From: Manduca sexta
Taxonomy: Eukaryota > Arthropoda > Insecta > Lepidoptera > Sphingidae
Length of the DNA: 64,000 nucleotides
NCBI RefSeq assembly: GCF_014839805.1
Contig: NC_051142.1
Coordinates: 2,356,001 to 2,420,000 of the forward strand
Reading direction: 5' to 3'
The notes under the pieces are model-generated. The model ran no database searches. It was not told the DNA's origin and saw only the letters and a program-made list of their open reading frames with translations. The first letter of the stretch is position 1; each line of letters begins with the position of its first letter. The position numbers and the translations under genes were made by a program. Positions 45,877 through 58,136 of this stretch are shown here, one piece after another.

Positions 45877-47074
45877 CTGATGAAGGCGGGGCTGTTGACA
45901 ACAATAGTAATTACCACGGGTTTAATAAAAACTAATAATCACTGTTCTGAGTGCCTATAAAATCAAACAATTTTAGATATTAAAGAAAATAATAATTTAA
46001 AATTAAAAGAATAATACGATATTTTTTCATCATAACGGCCTCTTCCAACGCCATATGTATTTATAATATGCAGTAATATAAACCGGGAAGATGCTGGTGA
46101 ATTGATTTATTTTTACAAAATTATTCATAACATTCAACGTAAATTTACTTTTTGTTATAGAATTGAAATAACTAAGTCAAATTTTAGTTTTATCATACTT
46201 TGACCCTGACATCTATGAGACATCACAAACACAAAACATTGAATTAAATATGTCAGATAAAATTTTGTTTGTTCTCCAAGATACATTGCATAAAATATAT
46301 TTAGCCTAGATTCGAAACAAGTACGAGAACTATAAAAGCCAGAAAGAAGACATTTTATAATTTAGATTATCATAATTTGTAATCATCCTAAGCTTGAGAA
46401 TAATTATACTTATTACACACAAATAAAAAATCGTAAAAATGGTTTCCTTGTTTTCTTTAAATCTTCATAGACTAATCACTGCTGCGCTGTCGGCCATAAG
46501 ATGCCATAGAAATAGAAAATTCAGTAGAGATTTCTCACTCAATATGTAACACATAATATTATGTCGCATTTCAAATTTCTTCCATAGTAGCCTTACGTTA
46601 GTATGTTGCATTCCGGAATCAGCCAGTGTATATCCGATTTACGGGCCGGCATAATTGTGTCGACTAGCTCATCATCTTTCGTTGGTCAACACCCTATCTG
46701 AACCTCACTCCGCTTACCATCAGATACATGATCAGCATGTGTCCGCGAAAAAATACGAATATTACCGAACAAGTCATAGTTCTCGAAAGCGATTTTCATA
46801 AAATTACGTTCTACATTCCAATATTTTATTGAACTATACGTTGATAAAGTCGCTGTATAAAATTGATAGAACATAAGTGTTTGTGCACGTACGTGGAACA
46901 ATGGAACTCGTCAATATCTTTGTTATCAAATCTTGTGGATTTACAGCTTTACTGCTTTTGTAATTCTGTCCTTCTATTACCTAACGCTACACATGCTCAG
47001 GGTGCGTCCATAAGCCTTACGTAGCTATCATTATTTAATCTGTGCTATATAAATGCTGTTAAAGGCCACAATCA
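45877..47074. other. Region upstream of inx7; no exon or promoter identified
   Basis: AT-rich DNA with one family D repeat (46592-46700). I see no TATA box or first exon I would trust; the acceptor at 45877 implies a separate 5' exon farther right. Confidence 0.35.
46592..46700 (-). repeat. Interspersed repeat family D (minus orientation)
   Basis: 'gttgcattccggaatc', 'gtgtatatccgatttac' and 'gccggcataattgtgtcgac' match the reverse complement of 11601-11815. Confidence 0.6.
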
Positions 47075-47300
47075 CGCACGCCCTTTATCCCCGAAGTCGT
47101 AGGCATAAGCGCAACTCAAGCACCCACTTTTCATGCATTTTCCGTTCCATGATGTGATAAGAGATTGGGCTTAAATTCCAGACTCCAGGCTGGTACTAAG
47201 TAAAAAAACCCAATATCACTTTGCCCAATCTGGGGATCGACCCCGAAACCTTGGCACTGCAGTCATACCGTAATTCAACTACGCTCAAGCAGTCCCTGTC
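47075..47300 (-). mobile_element. tRNA-derived SINE (family B)
   Basis: 'cgccctttatccccgaagtc', 'gttccatgatgtgataagag', 'aattccagactccaggctgg' and a head near 'gtaattcaactacgctcaag' match 8601-8855. Confidence 0.65.
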
Positions 47301-48150
47301 AAGGGACATTGTTTCTATTTTTTTCTTCGGTATAATCTCTATACGGAATCGATTTTCAAAAGCCGTCATTAATAAAATTAAAAGCTATTCTTGAGTGACG
47401 ACATTACGTTTCAGCAAAGTATTACATTTGAAAATGCTGTAAACAAAATATACTAGGTAGTATAAAACAGTAACGCTTCCAAACGTTAAAGTAATGTTGA
47501 CAGTAATTTAACTATAAAAGACTATTATAGTTTTTCTGTAGACAAAGACCTACCACATTATCATGAAAAATATTACGAAAGATTTTCAAACAATCAAAAA
47601 CTTTTACGGATGAATGAGCTAAGATTCCTTTGCACACAATACACATGAAAATAATTACTCAAATCCGACCACAAACGATTAGATATTACTTATTTCTTCA
47701 ACTATACAATTTTGCTATCGCCTAAAATGCATCAGCTTAAAATTAAATGAAAAATTACTCACAATCTTGATAACACAGAATATTAATCACAAAGTTTTTT
47801 CAACCGTGATAAATAATGATAAGGTGACGTCATACATCAGGGATTGGATAGTCAATTATAGACCAACCCTGCGGAGCAAAAGTCGGTGAAAATTGTACAG
47901 AGTGAAAGATAGTAGTATGTACTTTGCTATGAATTTTAGAGGTCAACTTGCAACTACGAAAACAATATCCCTAATATTTTTATCCGACTTCAAAAAAGAA
48001 GGTTCTCTATTCGACCCGTATGTGTGTATGCAAGTTTCATCTGGTTAGGATGAGGTTTTCGTTATTTAAATGTATATTTTTCAGGGAAGGTTTTAGTATA
48101 TAATATCTGATAAAGATCTTCGGAGAGAAAATGAAACTCTTTAATAACTA
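47301..48150. other. No gene seen
   Basis: AT-rich sequence without recognised repeats, apart from 'ttatccgacttcaaaaaaga' near 47980, a phrase common in lepidopteran transposon ends. Confidence 0.35.
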
Positions 48151-48154
48151 ACAC

Positions 48155-48395
48155 CACGCTGACCTAGTGCGGATTGGTAGACTTCACACAACTTCGAAAA
48201 TTCTTAATAGAGAATTTCTTAGGTACGCAGGTTTCCTCACGATGTTTTCCTTCACCTTTAAAGGAAGCGATAATTCATAAAGAATACACACATAATTTTT
48301 AAGAAAAGTCAGATGTGTGTGCCCTTGGTATTTGAACCTGCGGACATTCGTCTCGGCAGTCCGTTCCACAACCAACCAGGCTATCGCCGCTCCCA
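48155..48395 (-). mobile_element. tRNA-derived SINE (family A), tail-truncated
   Basis: 'cgctgacctagtgcggattg', 'gcaggtttcctcacgatgtt', 'tgtgtgcccttggtatttga' and 'ccaaccaggctatcgccgct' match 7189-7525. The (TTA)n tail side is missing. Confidence 0.7.
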
Positions 48396-49024
48396 TTAGG
48401 ATGTTTGATAGAAATAAATTCAAAAACCGAGAAACGGACTACACCAGGATCATGGCAGTTCAGTGTTTGAATAAATATATAACTCCGTAAAATAAATTCA
48501 ATATTCGAGCATCGCTTTAGTTTCTTGTAATCATTCATATTTGAAACCAGTGGATTACTATGTCAAAGCTGTTAATCCATACGTGGTTTGGCTTACAGTG
48601 CGCGGAATGGTCTGCGCCGATACCATAGTACTAATACTTTAAAACAATATATGTTAGTGTTTTAAGCAGTAAATGTTCATTATTTTGTTTAGCTTAGTCT
48701 TACTTATTTACTTGTTTTAGCGTTAAGAGATGGTTAAGAATTGCTTAAATTTCTGTCAAAAAATCACCGGTTTCCTAGTTTAAACTTTAATAAGATGGCG
48801 GGTTTTGACTTGCAGCTGTCGAGTAAATTTGTACTTTAACTAAGCTTAGCTTTGCGAAATTTTTATAAGACTGTAAATTTGGAATAGTCCGAGACTTACT
48901 GATTACGATAGATGCTATTAGACCGCCGTTTACAAAAGCAAAGCCAATTCCTTTATGCAACGTGCTTGAAAAACGATGTTGCGCCAACTCCAAGTTGAGA
49001 TAAGAGTAGGTGGAAAACTTTTAT

Positions 49025-49337
49025 TAGTAATATCAACCCTGTATTATATACTGTTCCACTGCTGGGCACGAGCCTCCTCTACTACTGAGAGAGTTTGGGC
49101 CTAAGTCCACCACGCTGGCCTAGTACAAATTTGCAGACTTCACATATACTCAAAATTCGAGTATGCAGGCTTCTTCATTATGTTTTCCTTTATCGTTAAA
49201 GCAAGCGATAATTCACAAAGTATTCAGACAAAACTTTAGAAAGACAGAGGTGCGTGCCCTTGGGTTTTAGACGTGCGTATGTTCGTCTCAGCGGTACATT
49301 CCACTCTTAAGGCCCAACTAGGCTATCGCCGCTTTTC
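49025..49337 (-). mobile_element. tRNA-derived SINE (family A), full-length
   Basis: 'gtaatatcaaccctgtatta', 'ctactactgagagagtttgg', 'cttcattatgttttccttta' and 'caactaggctatcgccgctt' match 7189-7525. Confidence 0.7.
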
Positions 49338-49972
49338 AATAGAAATATGGCTTAAATTTTTAATACACCAGAATTATTTAAACGTTCAAAGCCTAGCAGT
49401 AGCAACTACCTTAAGGTTTGACCGCAAGAAGCTTTAACCTTTAGGTACTCTTAGTCGAAGAAGGTAGTTGTCAAGTTTTGTTACTGACAGTACCGTAAAG
49501 TAATCTTTGTTTATCCAAAATAATGTCATAGTACTTAGGTTATTTTCATTAGGACTTGAATGCAAATAGATTGTCTGTCATACATTTAACTAAATAATTT
49601 TCTCATAGATTTACGTCAAAAGATGTGTCTACATAAAAAACAATGCCTCATTCCAACCTCTTATTTCAAACTAATTTCAAAAATAACCCAAAAAAAATAT
49701 ATAACTTACCTTATTCTTTACTTCGATATCACAACACTATTGCCGAAATTTAAAAAAAATTACAATACTAGACGTGCGAACCACACTCCCGACGATGTTA
49801 CATTACTTCGCGTATCTCGATGACACACGATAAGATACTGTGGAAACGATAAATATGTCTATTCGTAATTTAATAGGAAAATAAATAATGATTCTCTAAA
49901 CGCATTGCTTGCAGATTTAATTCACCAATCTTCTTTTAATGCTTCTACAGTAAAACTATCTTTAAAACTACA
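49338..49972. other. No gene seen
   Basis: AT-rich DNA; the plus frame 49623-49823 has no recognisable content. Confidence 0.35.
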
Positions 49973-50170
49973 TCTATACTAATATATAAAGCTGAAGGAT
50001 TTGTTTGTTTGAACGCGTTAATCTCAGTAACTACATACTATAGGGATGTTTTTTTTTGTTTTCTCTAATAGGAAGCTAACGTATATAACTTCTGAGGGTT
50101 ATAGGTATTTTATCCGGGGAATATATTTATCCTAGAAAAACTTTTTCACGCGGGCGGAGCCGCAGACAAT
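49973..50170 (+). mobile_element. LEP1-like non-autonomous Helitron, with a second fragment directly after it
   Basis: It starts 5'-TCTATACTAATATATAAAGC after an A, continues 'gtttgtttgaacgcgttaat' and ends in 'cacgcgggcggagccgcaga'. A second 5' part ('ataaagctgaagagtttgtt') begins near 50183, giving two elements head to tail. The 3' CTRR of the first copy has been lost. Confidence 0.55.
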
Positions 50171-50309
50171 CTGTACTCTTACATAAAGCTGAAGAGTTTG
50201 TTTGTTTGAACGGGCTAATCTTAGGAACTCCTGTTTTGAACTGAAAGAATATTTAGTGTTGGATAGCCCACTTATCGAGGAAGACTATCGGCTATAAATC
50301 ATCACGCCA

Positions 50310-51600
50310 TGATCAATAGGAGCAGAGCAGTAATGAAAAATATTGCAAAAACTGTGAAAATTTATTACTTTTGAAAGATTACGTTGCGAGCGCTGCAAGT
50401 TACGCAACAAATATGTATGATGGATCTGTTCCTTCTTAGAACTTCTAAAAAAAATATTAAAACGGAATTAACATTTAAATTCTACTCAAAAAATTATGTT
50501 ACTGTGTTTAGTGAATAATTTAACTATATTTCTATTACACCCAAAGAGCCACCTGAAAATTAGAACTAGTCCACTAACCTAACAAAATGATGCCCATTTA
50601 AATATATTCATATGCTAATAAATTATTCATATTATATTATATTGAATAACTCGCATAATTAACATTTAATTTGATTTATGTTATTTATTTGCTCTAAATA
50701 AAAATGATTTAATAAATAAAACGAAAAATATTATTTATATCTCCGCTACAGGGTATTTTCTATAGATAATTAAAATACTTTTATGAATAGTGACACAAAG
50801 AATTAATAAGAGGAAGTATTAAGTAGAAAGCAACTAAAAAATAAACAAAGAGATATTGTATAATAAACTGAAATTTTGTGTTTACGCATCCAGTTTTTAC
50901 CATATCAATGCTTAAATTAGCAAATTTTTATTTATTCTCTTATTTTTTTTTTAAATCTTTCCTTAATATTCTCCTGTTTATGCATTTCTGTACCGTAAAC
51001 GTTAAGTAAAAAAGCAATCGACTACCTTTTCTCTCACTTATCTCAAGCTACTTTTATTTTGGTAACATAATAATAAAAAGAGCTTTGAAATAAGTATTAA
51101 GTTGTCACAATTATCCAACTTATAAACAAAGGTCCGAATGCAATGCCATAAATTTTCGCACGATCCTCTATAAGACATAATATTACGTCATCACATCCGT
51201 AATGATGTGTTTATGTGTCACTATGTAATTATCCTCTGTGATTTCTATTCTTGGATATGGTAATGTCAACAAAATCATATAGCGTTAGTTAAATTTGAAG
51301 ACTTGATATTTTGGTGTTGCGGAAGACAAATTGATGATCAATGTGCGATTTGTTTACAACAATAATTTACTTTGGCCATCAGTATATACCGATTCTACAT
51401 AAAAGTATGTAGAAACATTATAAATAAAATTACATTTAATATACTATTTACATACAATAGAGCGTCGATTATCCGAACAGCAATTAACAAAACTATCGCT
51501 CAACTGAACAGCTCCATACGTCCGTTTTTACGGGTGTTCACTCTCTTTTCACTATGTCAAAATGGTCCTAAATTAAGATAAAAAAAAACGAACAGCCAGC
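50310..51600. other. No gene seen; very AT-rich
   Basis: No repeat family or coding feature that I can support. The frame at 51372-51581 is not recognisable. Confidence 0.35.
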
Positions 51601-51609
51601 GACTAAGAA

Positions 51610-51945
51610 CTTCTGCATGTAAAATGTTGATTTAACCACACGCTACTGGTGGTAGGTCTCTAGATAGTCCGCCTGGATAGGTACCACCGCACGGCTATTT
51701 CTGCCACCAAGAAACAGTGTGTAGCCACTGTTATGTTCCGGTTTGAAAGAAATTGTAGCCAGTGTAACTACTGGACATAATGAGACTTAACATCTCATGT
51801 CTCAGGATGGCGAGCGCAGTACAATACTAAACAATACTTTGTAATTCAAGGTGTTGGTTGGTGTTTCTACTGTTTATGGGCGGTCGTATCGCTTACATTC
51901 AGGCGAACGGCTAGTTCATATCGTTATTCAAAGCAATAAAAAAAT
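51610..51945 (+). repeat. Interspersed repeat family C, longest plus copy
   Basis: 'actggtggtaggtctctaga', 'gtaccaccgcacggctattt', 'aagaaacagtgtgtagccac', 'tcaggatggcgagcgcagta' and 'ggcggtcgtatcgcttacat' lead to an A-rich 3' end. A full inverted copy is at 63213-63490. This has the look of the 3' end of a retroposon. Confidence 0.7.
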
Positions 51946-51958
51946 GATGTTTTCTTCC

Positions 51959-52228
51959 TGACTGCCTCTGTAGCGTAGTTGTATTACGGTACGACTGCAG
52001 TGCTGAAGTCAAGGATCCGATTCTCGTGTCTGGCAAAGTGATATTTGGTTTTTGTGCTCAATGTCAGCCTAGAGTCTAAAATGTATGCTTAATATGGCGA
52101 TAGGCTGGCTCCATCACATGATTGGACAGAATACGTATAGCGAAAAGGGGGTGCAACATTTGCGCTCCTGCCTACTCCTTCGAGGATGAAAGGCATGTCT
52201 GCGTTGTTGCATGTGTGCGCCCGTACGT
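51959..52228 (+). mobile_element. tRNA-derived SINE (family B), plus orientation
   Basis: The head 'ctctgtagcgtagttgtatt' and box B 'atccgattctcgtg' lead to the body 'gtgatatttggtttttgtgc' and the tail 'cctactccttcgaggatgaa'. It follows directly on the A tail of the family C repeat. Confidence 0.65.
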
Positions 52229-53000
52229 GTGTGTGTTAATGATAATAATCGAGCTACCACTGCACAAAGTATTTCTTTATTATACTTACCCGCTTTTTGA
52301 ATGCAGATAACTCAATTATTATCACAATCAGCCACGCCTATTACCAGAAACATATCACGTTTGACATAACTGACTAACTGAATGTCCAATTTTACATGAA
52401 TGGTGTGATAAATATTTTGTGATATACCATATAAGTCAATAATGTACAAAAATAAACCACGACATAAACAAGACCTGCTCAAAAAACATAAGTTAACTGT
52501 TTTACCTTTAAAAACTCGTGCGTAACGAATAATTTCCACTATTACTGTACTCCGAGTTAGATTTAAATTTAATTTAGAGTAATAGATCACAATTTAAGAA
52601 TACTAAGGTAAATTTTGTATTAAATTTGTCGTAAAATAAACACTTTAAAAGGAGACAACTTCGATTCCGTCACACCAGCGCCACACCACACTGATAATGC
52701 GTAATTAAACGTAGATTTTTCCAAAGAGGATTAAAGTATTAACTGATAAAGTGATTTATTAGCACTAATAGTGAAGAATCAAACACAAGCAAACATTGTT
52801 AGGAATTAAAATGGATTAAATATTTCGTTTTGAGGAGTTGTGATTGAAATTGATTGGTAAGGTGATTTGAAACGCAACGTGTCGAATTTTAAGTTCATAT
52901 TACATAGAAATTATTGTCTCGTATAGAAACATAATATTATAAAGTGAGACGTATACGTGTAAATAAATATACATTTTTTTCTTAATACAGTAGCACGGCC
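52229..53000. other. No gene seen
   Basis: The minus frame 52312-52590 is unrecognised and low-complexity. Confidence 0.35.
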
Positions 53001-53176
53001 TAGTGATCTTACTGCACCTGATGGCAAGTGGTGTGGAGTCCAATAGAATATCAACTGAGGAGAGATGATTACCCCTCAGCAGTGGACATAATTATGCCTG
53101 CCTGTTGGAACCGGATATAAACAGGCTGTTCCCGGAACAAGACACTCTTACGTAGCCTCTATAGCGGGTTTTAAGA
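53001..53176 (+). repeat. Interspersed repeat family D
   Basis: 'gatgattacccctcagcagt', 'ataattatgcctgcctgttg', 'aaccggatataaacagg' and 'ctctatagcgggttttaaga' match 11601-11815. Confidence 0.65.
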
Positions 53177-53600
53177 CCAATTCAGGTTCAAAAATGTATA
53201 CCCATAGTTTTTGTTATGTCCTGCAGTTACGAATTCCAATATTATATTGGCGACTCTCTGCCACTAAAACGACTACGCCTACGGCGAAAAAGAAGAAAGG
53301 AAACGCACTCTTAAATCTAAATAGGATTCCCTAGTATGGCATCCTGCTAAATTTCCCCTGGCTTGGATCTGGAAACGTTGGGCCGCGAGGATTACCTAGT
53401 AAGAAATGTTAACATGCCATCATCAATTATATAGTCTTTTCTGATTGTAATTTCTATGATAATAGTTCTTATAAAACAGCAGATGGGAGAATTTCAACGC
53501 CATATTTTACTTTAATTCCATTTCTAAACAAACACAGGCACATTATTTTAATGGATGGCGATCTTCTGCTCAGCATGACAATATAATATAATACAAGGCT
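53177..53600. other. Unassigned moderately GC-rich segment
   Basis: 'actaaaacgactacgcctac' and 'gaaacgttgggccgcgagga' look repeat-like, but I found no second copy in the window. Confidence 0.3.
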
Positions 53601-53604
53601 GGAT

Positions 53605-53760
53605 TTTTTTTTATTGCTTTAGTAGGCAAACGAGCAAGGGGTCCGCCTAATGGTAAGGAGCATCCGATACCCATGGACTTTGCAATTCAAAAGACACAGC
53701 CAAGCCGTTGTCTACCGGGAGGTGAGCGCTGAGCACTCTTTTTAAAATTCCGAACATCTA
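53605..53760 (-). repeat. Interspersed repeat family C-related
   Basis: A T-run followed by 'attgctttagtaggcaaacg', 'tccgcctaatggtaaggagc' and 'gccgttgtctaccgggaggt' is the minus-oriented 3' end. Shorter relatives are near 54000-54095 and 54990-55110. Confidence 0.5.
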
Positions 53761-54181
53761 TGAAGGGAGTTCATTCAAGTTTTTATTACTTTAAACTTTA
53801 TTTAGTATTTTATCCCATTTATAATGGTAAATTTTCTTTCCTAGTTAGAGAGTAGGTCTGTTCGCTTGCATTTCTTACTTCGACCATTATTTAGGTTATC
53901 GTTCTAGCTATCGGAAATTGTAGTGTTATCGTATGAAAACTCCTGATAATGCAAGTTGTGTACGAAATATGATTTAGCAAGTTTTATATTACTGACTGAC
54001 GTGACGAGCACAACGCTCGCCTGATGGTAAGTCATGAGTCAGGACCTCTCTCAATGCACCCTTCAACTTTGAATTACAAAGTACTTATCAATACACTGCG
54101 CTCGTCACAGTTAGACATTAAATTTTAATTCTCACAATGCGGTGTAGTTATATTAGTTACAATAGCCAAGGACGTCGTTAA

Positions 54182-54206
54182 GGGGGGGCAGGGAGGGGTA
54201 GCGGGG
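54182..54206 (+). other. G-rich run able to form a G-quadruplex
   Basis: Four G-runs (7, 3, 4 and 4 G) are separated by loops of 2, 1 and 4 bases. This satisfies the usual G3+N1-7 pattern and stands out in an AT-rich setting. Confidence 0.6.
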
Positions 54207-54989
54207 CTCCCTATAGGTTCTAAAACTCGAACAAATTCGCCAATTCCATTCCTAATATTCTGTACGTTAAATTATGCTCTGCTCTATGTTATTGTTAAAG
54301 CGGGAGAGAGAGTGTGGGGAAGGCACATGTGCTTTTGACTTTACCTACAATTCATACTGTTCTCATTGTCCATATCAACTTTCCTCTCCCCGTGGGCCAT
54401 CGCCTTGCGACGCTCTTGAAAATATCCTTCAAAGTAGAACGGTATTATAGTTTTTATCCATTGTCGCAAACAAGACTTAAACCCATGCCTTCTCGTTCTC
54501 ACCGCTGCTCCACAAAGATTGATGATTAATACTTACAATAACAGATTTGAGCATGAATCACTCACAATTTAAACTAACACTGAATCATGAAATAGCATTC
54601 ATTGTAATCGCAGGCTTTTATTTACAATCTTCAAACAAGCAGGAAATGATGATGAATAATCTTTATATGACAATTGTTTTCGAGTGTCAAGATTTATGTA
54701 AGAAAGTGCAATTTTCCTTGTTTAAAATGGTATCCCGATTTAACCGGGATATCTTCGAGTTAATGAGCGTAATCTGCCTCTTTTTTTTTTCCATACAATT
54801 AGTGAAAATTCCTTAATACAATTGGTTTCATCGTCATCCTTATTCCTCTCCAGTAAACGACAGAAACTCTACCCAACTTTACATTGGATCTACAGACTTG
54901 AACCTTTTTCCATATTGTAATGTTAACGAATTCAAACTTTTTACTATTAATATTATTTAAAATTGATTGCCATTACTTTTTGATACATA

Positions 54990-55110
54990 TGGATGACAAG
55001 ACGAGCGAGCCTTTCATCTGATGGTAAACGTTACTGACAATAAACAGTAGCAGCCATCTAGATCTTTAAATACTTAATTGAAAATCAAAGGAGAGTACAA
55101 TACTGCGCTG
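54990..55110 (-). repeat. Interspersed repeat family C-related fragment
   Basis: 'gacaagacgagcgagccttt', 'catctgatggtaaacgttac' and 'aaacagtagcagccatctag' match the minus-oriented 63213-63490 copy. Confidence 0.5.
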
Positions 55111-55119
55111 CGGCCCTAG

Positions 55120-55260
55120 AATGCGGTAAAATAAATACGACGCGAAGACCCGTGTCGTTTTATTGTAATTGGTTAATAGACTAATTCGTGAGTGACATGT
55201 TGTTCTCTTGATCAATCACAATAAAACGAAGTCGCCTCTCGTGTCATGTATTTCGCCATA
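55120..55260. repeat. Imperfect inverted repeat (MITE-like)
   Basis: The left arm 'gtcgttttattgtaattg' and the inverted right arm 'ttcgttttattgtgattg' flank a short centre. The outer parts 'gcgaagacc' and 'ggcgaaat' pair weakly. Confidence 0.4.
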
Positions 55261-57098
55261 TTTTAACAAAGCTGCGCTATTTTCCCTGTGACTTTAAAGT
55301 TATGGTACTCCCCCAGCAAAACGGCGTGGTAAGCGTATTTTTAGAAGCTATCTAAAATTTATAAAACATGTATAATGTAAAGTACACGTCATCTTAATTT
55401 GTGACCAACATTATTAAATAGACAATTTAATAAGGAATATTTTGGTAATTTAAATTTGTCATAAAGACTTGTATTCGTTTGTGAAATAATTCGTAAATCT
55501 TTGCATAATTCCACCATAACTCGTGCGCCCAAAATATAAGGAACAAATGCTCAAAGCCGTTTTCTCGGGAAAGGGTTTTAATTTATAAATCTCGTAATGT
55601 CTAATAATGTTAAAGGCCATAATACCTTCGAACTAAAACAGAACAAGCCTTGCCTAAGACATTTGGAACACCCCCCCGACGGACTTTTACTAGAAAACAT
55701 ACCATTATTACATTTGATTCTTACTTGAAGAACCTACTACCTAGAAATTTTGATTCGTTGCTGTAATTATTACTAGCGCCGTGATTACTCAGAAACCTAG
55801 TTATTAATAGCAATGACAGTTGCTGTGTCATGGTGTCGCGTTCTATTACAGTTTATTGGACACCTGCTTGCTTGCTTCGTAATATTATAGACAGTTATAA
55901 ATTTTATTTGAAATTAAGTTTCTCGAAATAAAAATAAAATATTTTTTTGGGGTGAAACGTCTTTATTATGTTAGTCTGAAACATCTGTGCCAAATTTACA
56001 TTAAAATATAACAAAGTTAATATAAAACGAATGATACATTCTTAAAAAAATTACATTTATAAGTCCCGAGTACACCATACCATATTTTATAAATTTTAAG
56101 TCGTTAAAATAAATCATTTCATCTGAGAACTATCATATACTGCTGGGCCATTGGATCAAAATTTGAGATTTAACACCTCCCTCCCCACCACTGGGAAGGT
56201 TGAGTGGAACAGTTATGCTGGTTTCACCGGTCTTACGTCTCAATGTCAATACTCGAGAATAGATCATTGGATCGAGCCCACCTTTGAGTCGAAAACTGTC
56301 TTTGCCCATGTACTTAGCAAACCTTTTCACTTACATTCTATATTGCTTGATCTAGGTTTAGGTTTAGGTTTAAGAATCGTTTATTTCTCATAAGATTATA
56401 AATAAATCACTTACTGAGAAAACTACTTAACATAGTTATTGTATACAGGCGAGCATTTTATAAAGATTGCATACTATTACAATGACAAGTAACAATTAAC
56501 AACAGTGATAACTAAATTTTGTCTAACAGTATTTAAAGCCACATCCGCGATGCTAAACGTGTAATCATTACCCAAACTCCATACATTAACATGGCACTTT
56601 TAATACCACAGTAAACTGGTTATAAAGTAACTATATTAACATCATTAGCAATAAAAAATATTGTATGTGTGTACGTTGTGTGTCTACGCTGTGAGATATT
56701 ATGTGCAACTTATCCGCTACTAGGGAAAACAAAGTGTTTGGAAACTCGATTTTAACTCGTTAAATTGTTTACTTTTATATGGTAGTAAAAATCGTAATTT
56801 TCTGTTTTGTTCATGAAGCTTATGTTACCTTTATTTCAACTTTAGGTACTTTATTCCAATACTCACAAAATTCCCATATAATTTACCATTTTTCTATAGT
56901 TTTAATAAAATGTCATTATTCTTCTGTAATACACAAATAAAAAAAAATACTGTTTTTACATCCCTTTTTTTATATCCGACATTTTTTGTATTGTATCAAA
57001 TTCAGTAAAAATTTGACGGAACAATCCATAATTAATACAAGAATATTGAACTGCGATACACAAATCATTATCTTAATATTATAATTTGTGAGACTCAC
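55261..57098. other. No confident gene; one coding-like minus frame at 56133-56330
   Basis: The 65-codon minus frame has a less AT-driven composition (KGGLDPMIYSRVLTLRRKTG near residues 17-36) than the surrounding DNA, but no splice sites and no family I know. A short (TTTAGG)3 run lies at about 56354-56372. The rest is AT-rich. Confidence 0.3.
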
Positions 57099-57132
57099 CT
57101 TTACTCCAAAGGTCATTTGTTGTATATGGGAT
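57099..57132 (-). other. Possible 34-nt micro-exon
   Basis: On the minus strand a strong acceptor (CATTTCTATTTCAG) and a strong donor (GTGAGT) lie only 34 nt apart. Two of the three frames are open. Joined directly to the candidate exon at 63514-63623 it meets a stop, so it may instead be a 5' UTR exon of inx7 or belong to another gene. Confidence 0.3.
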
Positions 57133-57434
57133 CTGAAATAGAAATGTTTTTATTTACCTGTGAATTTAGATTACATAATAATAATAACTTCCACGCTATT
57201 GCTCAGCATAAGCAGAATGTTTATTTTTTATAAAAATGGTACTTTTGTAAATAAATATTATTTAAAAAATATAAATATATTATTCCATACAATTGATAAT
57301 TTACAAAACAAAGCATTAAACTATAGATTCCACCTTTAGAATCCCTCAAACTTAACACAACTTATATCATTCCAAATTATTATTATCCTTTGCAACGAAA
57401 ACGTGAGTCGAGTTTTGATGACTTACTACACAAT

Positions 57435-57482
57435 AGTAGAGCGGCACACATACACACACAGCATGTGTTTGTATGTGTGCAC
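57435..57482. repeat. CA/TG repeat with dyad symmetry
   Basis: 'cacacatacacacacagc' followed by 'atgtgtttgtatgtgtgc' forms an imperfect inverted repeat of CA/TG microsatellite units. Confidence 0.5.
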
Positions 57483-58047
57483 GGTCTGGAGCAACCGAGA
57501 CTGCATTCCTTTCGCCGGACTGATTGAATGAGCCTCAACTCCGAATATTAACACTATTACAATCTGATGGGGAGCATAATTTACACCTTGGGTTAAAACT
57601 CTTGTTCTGATGTTGTTTTCTTAATTACATAATGTTTTCTTTTAATCAGCAGTTTTTAAAGGAAATCCTATTAAATTGTTATTAATATTTTTTTGGTCAT
57701 GGTGTTTTTTAATGTCATAATTAAAATAAATTGGGAGTAGGTACCTGATATACATAACGTATTTGTAATGCCAAGCTGTAGTAAGGTCTGTCGTGTTCAA
57801 ATTTAAAGTACCTATAGAGAATTAACTATAATTAATTAATTATTGAAGAGAGTATAGGGTTATTTTATACTGATAAAGGTTGGTCATTTTAAGACTTAAC
57901 AACTATTAATTTAACAGCAATGTTTTGCAAAACTCAGTTCTGGGAGTTGTTACTTCTTATGTATATTTGAGGCGTTCATTAGGCGAGAGGCTTGCTTGTC
58001 TCATTAAAAAAAGTATGAATATTGTTGCCAGGCCGTGTTTGTTTGAA

Positions 58048-58136
58048 TTCACAACACGCACACATATACGCGCGCACACTCACACACACACGTTAACACA
58101 CACACACACACACAGCGTGTATGTGCGCGTGAGTCA
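58048..58136. repeat. CA-rich microsatellite with alternating purine-pyrimidine
   Basis: Interrupted (CA)n, with CGCGCG and TGTATGTGCGCGTG blocks. The plus frame 57925-58194 across it (a TH repeat) is an artefact. Confidence 0.75.

Noticed and set aside
56354..56372. TTTAGG triplet array as an internal telomere-like sequence
   Set aside because: The insect telomere repeat is TTAGG; only three TTTAGG units are present, so chance is a sufficient explanation.
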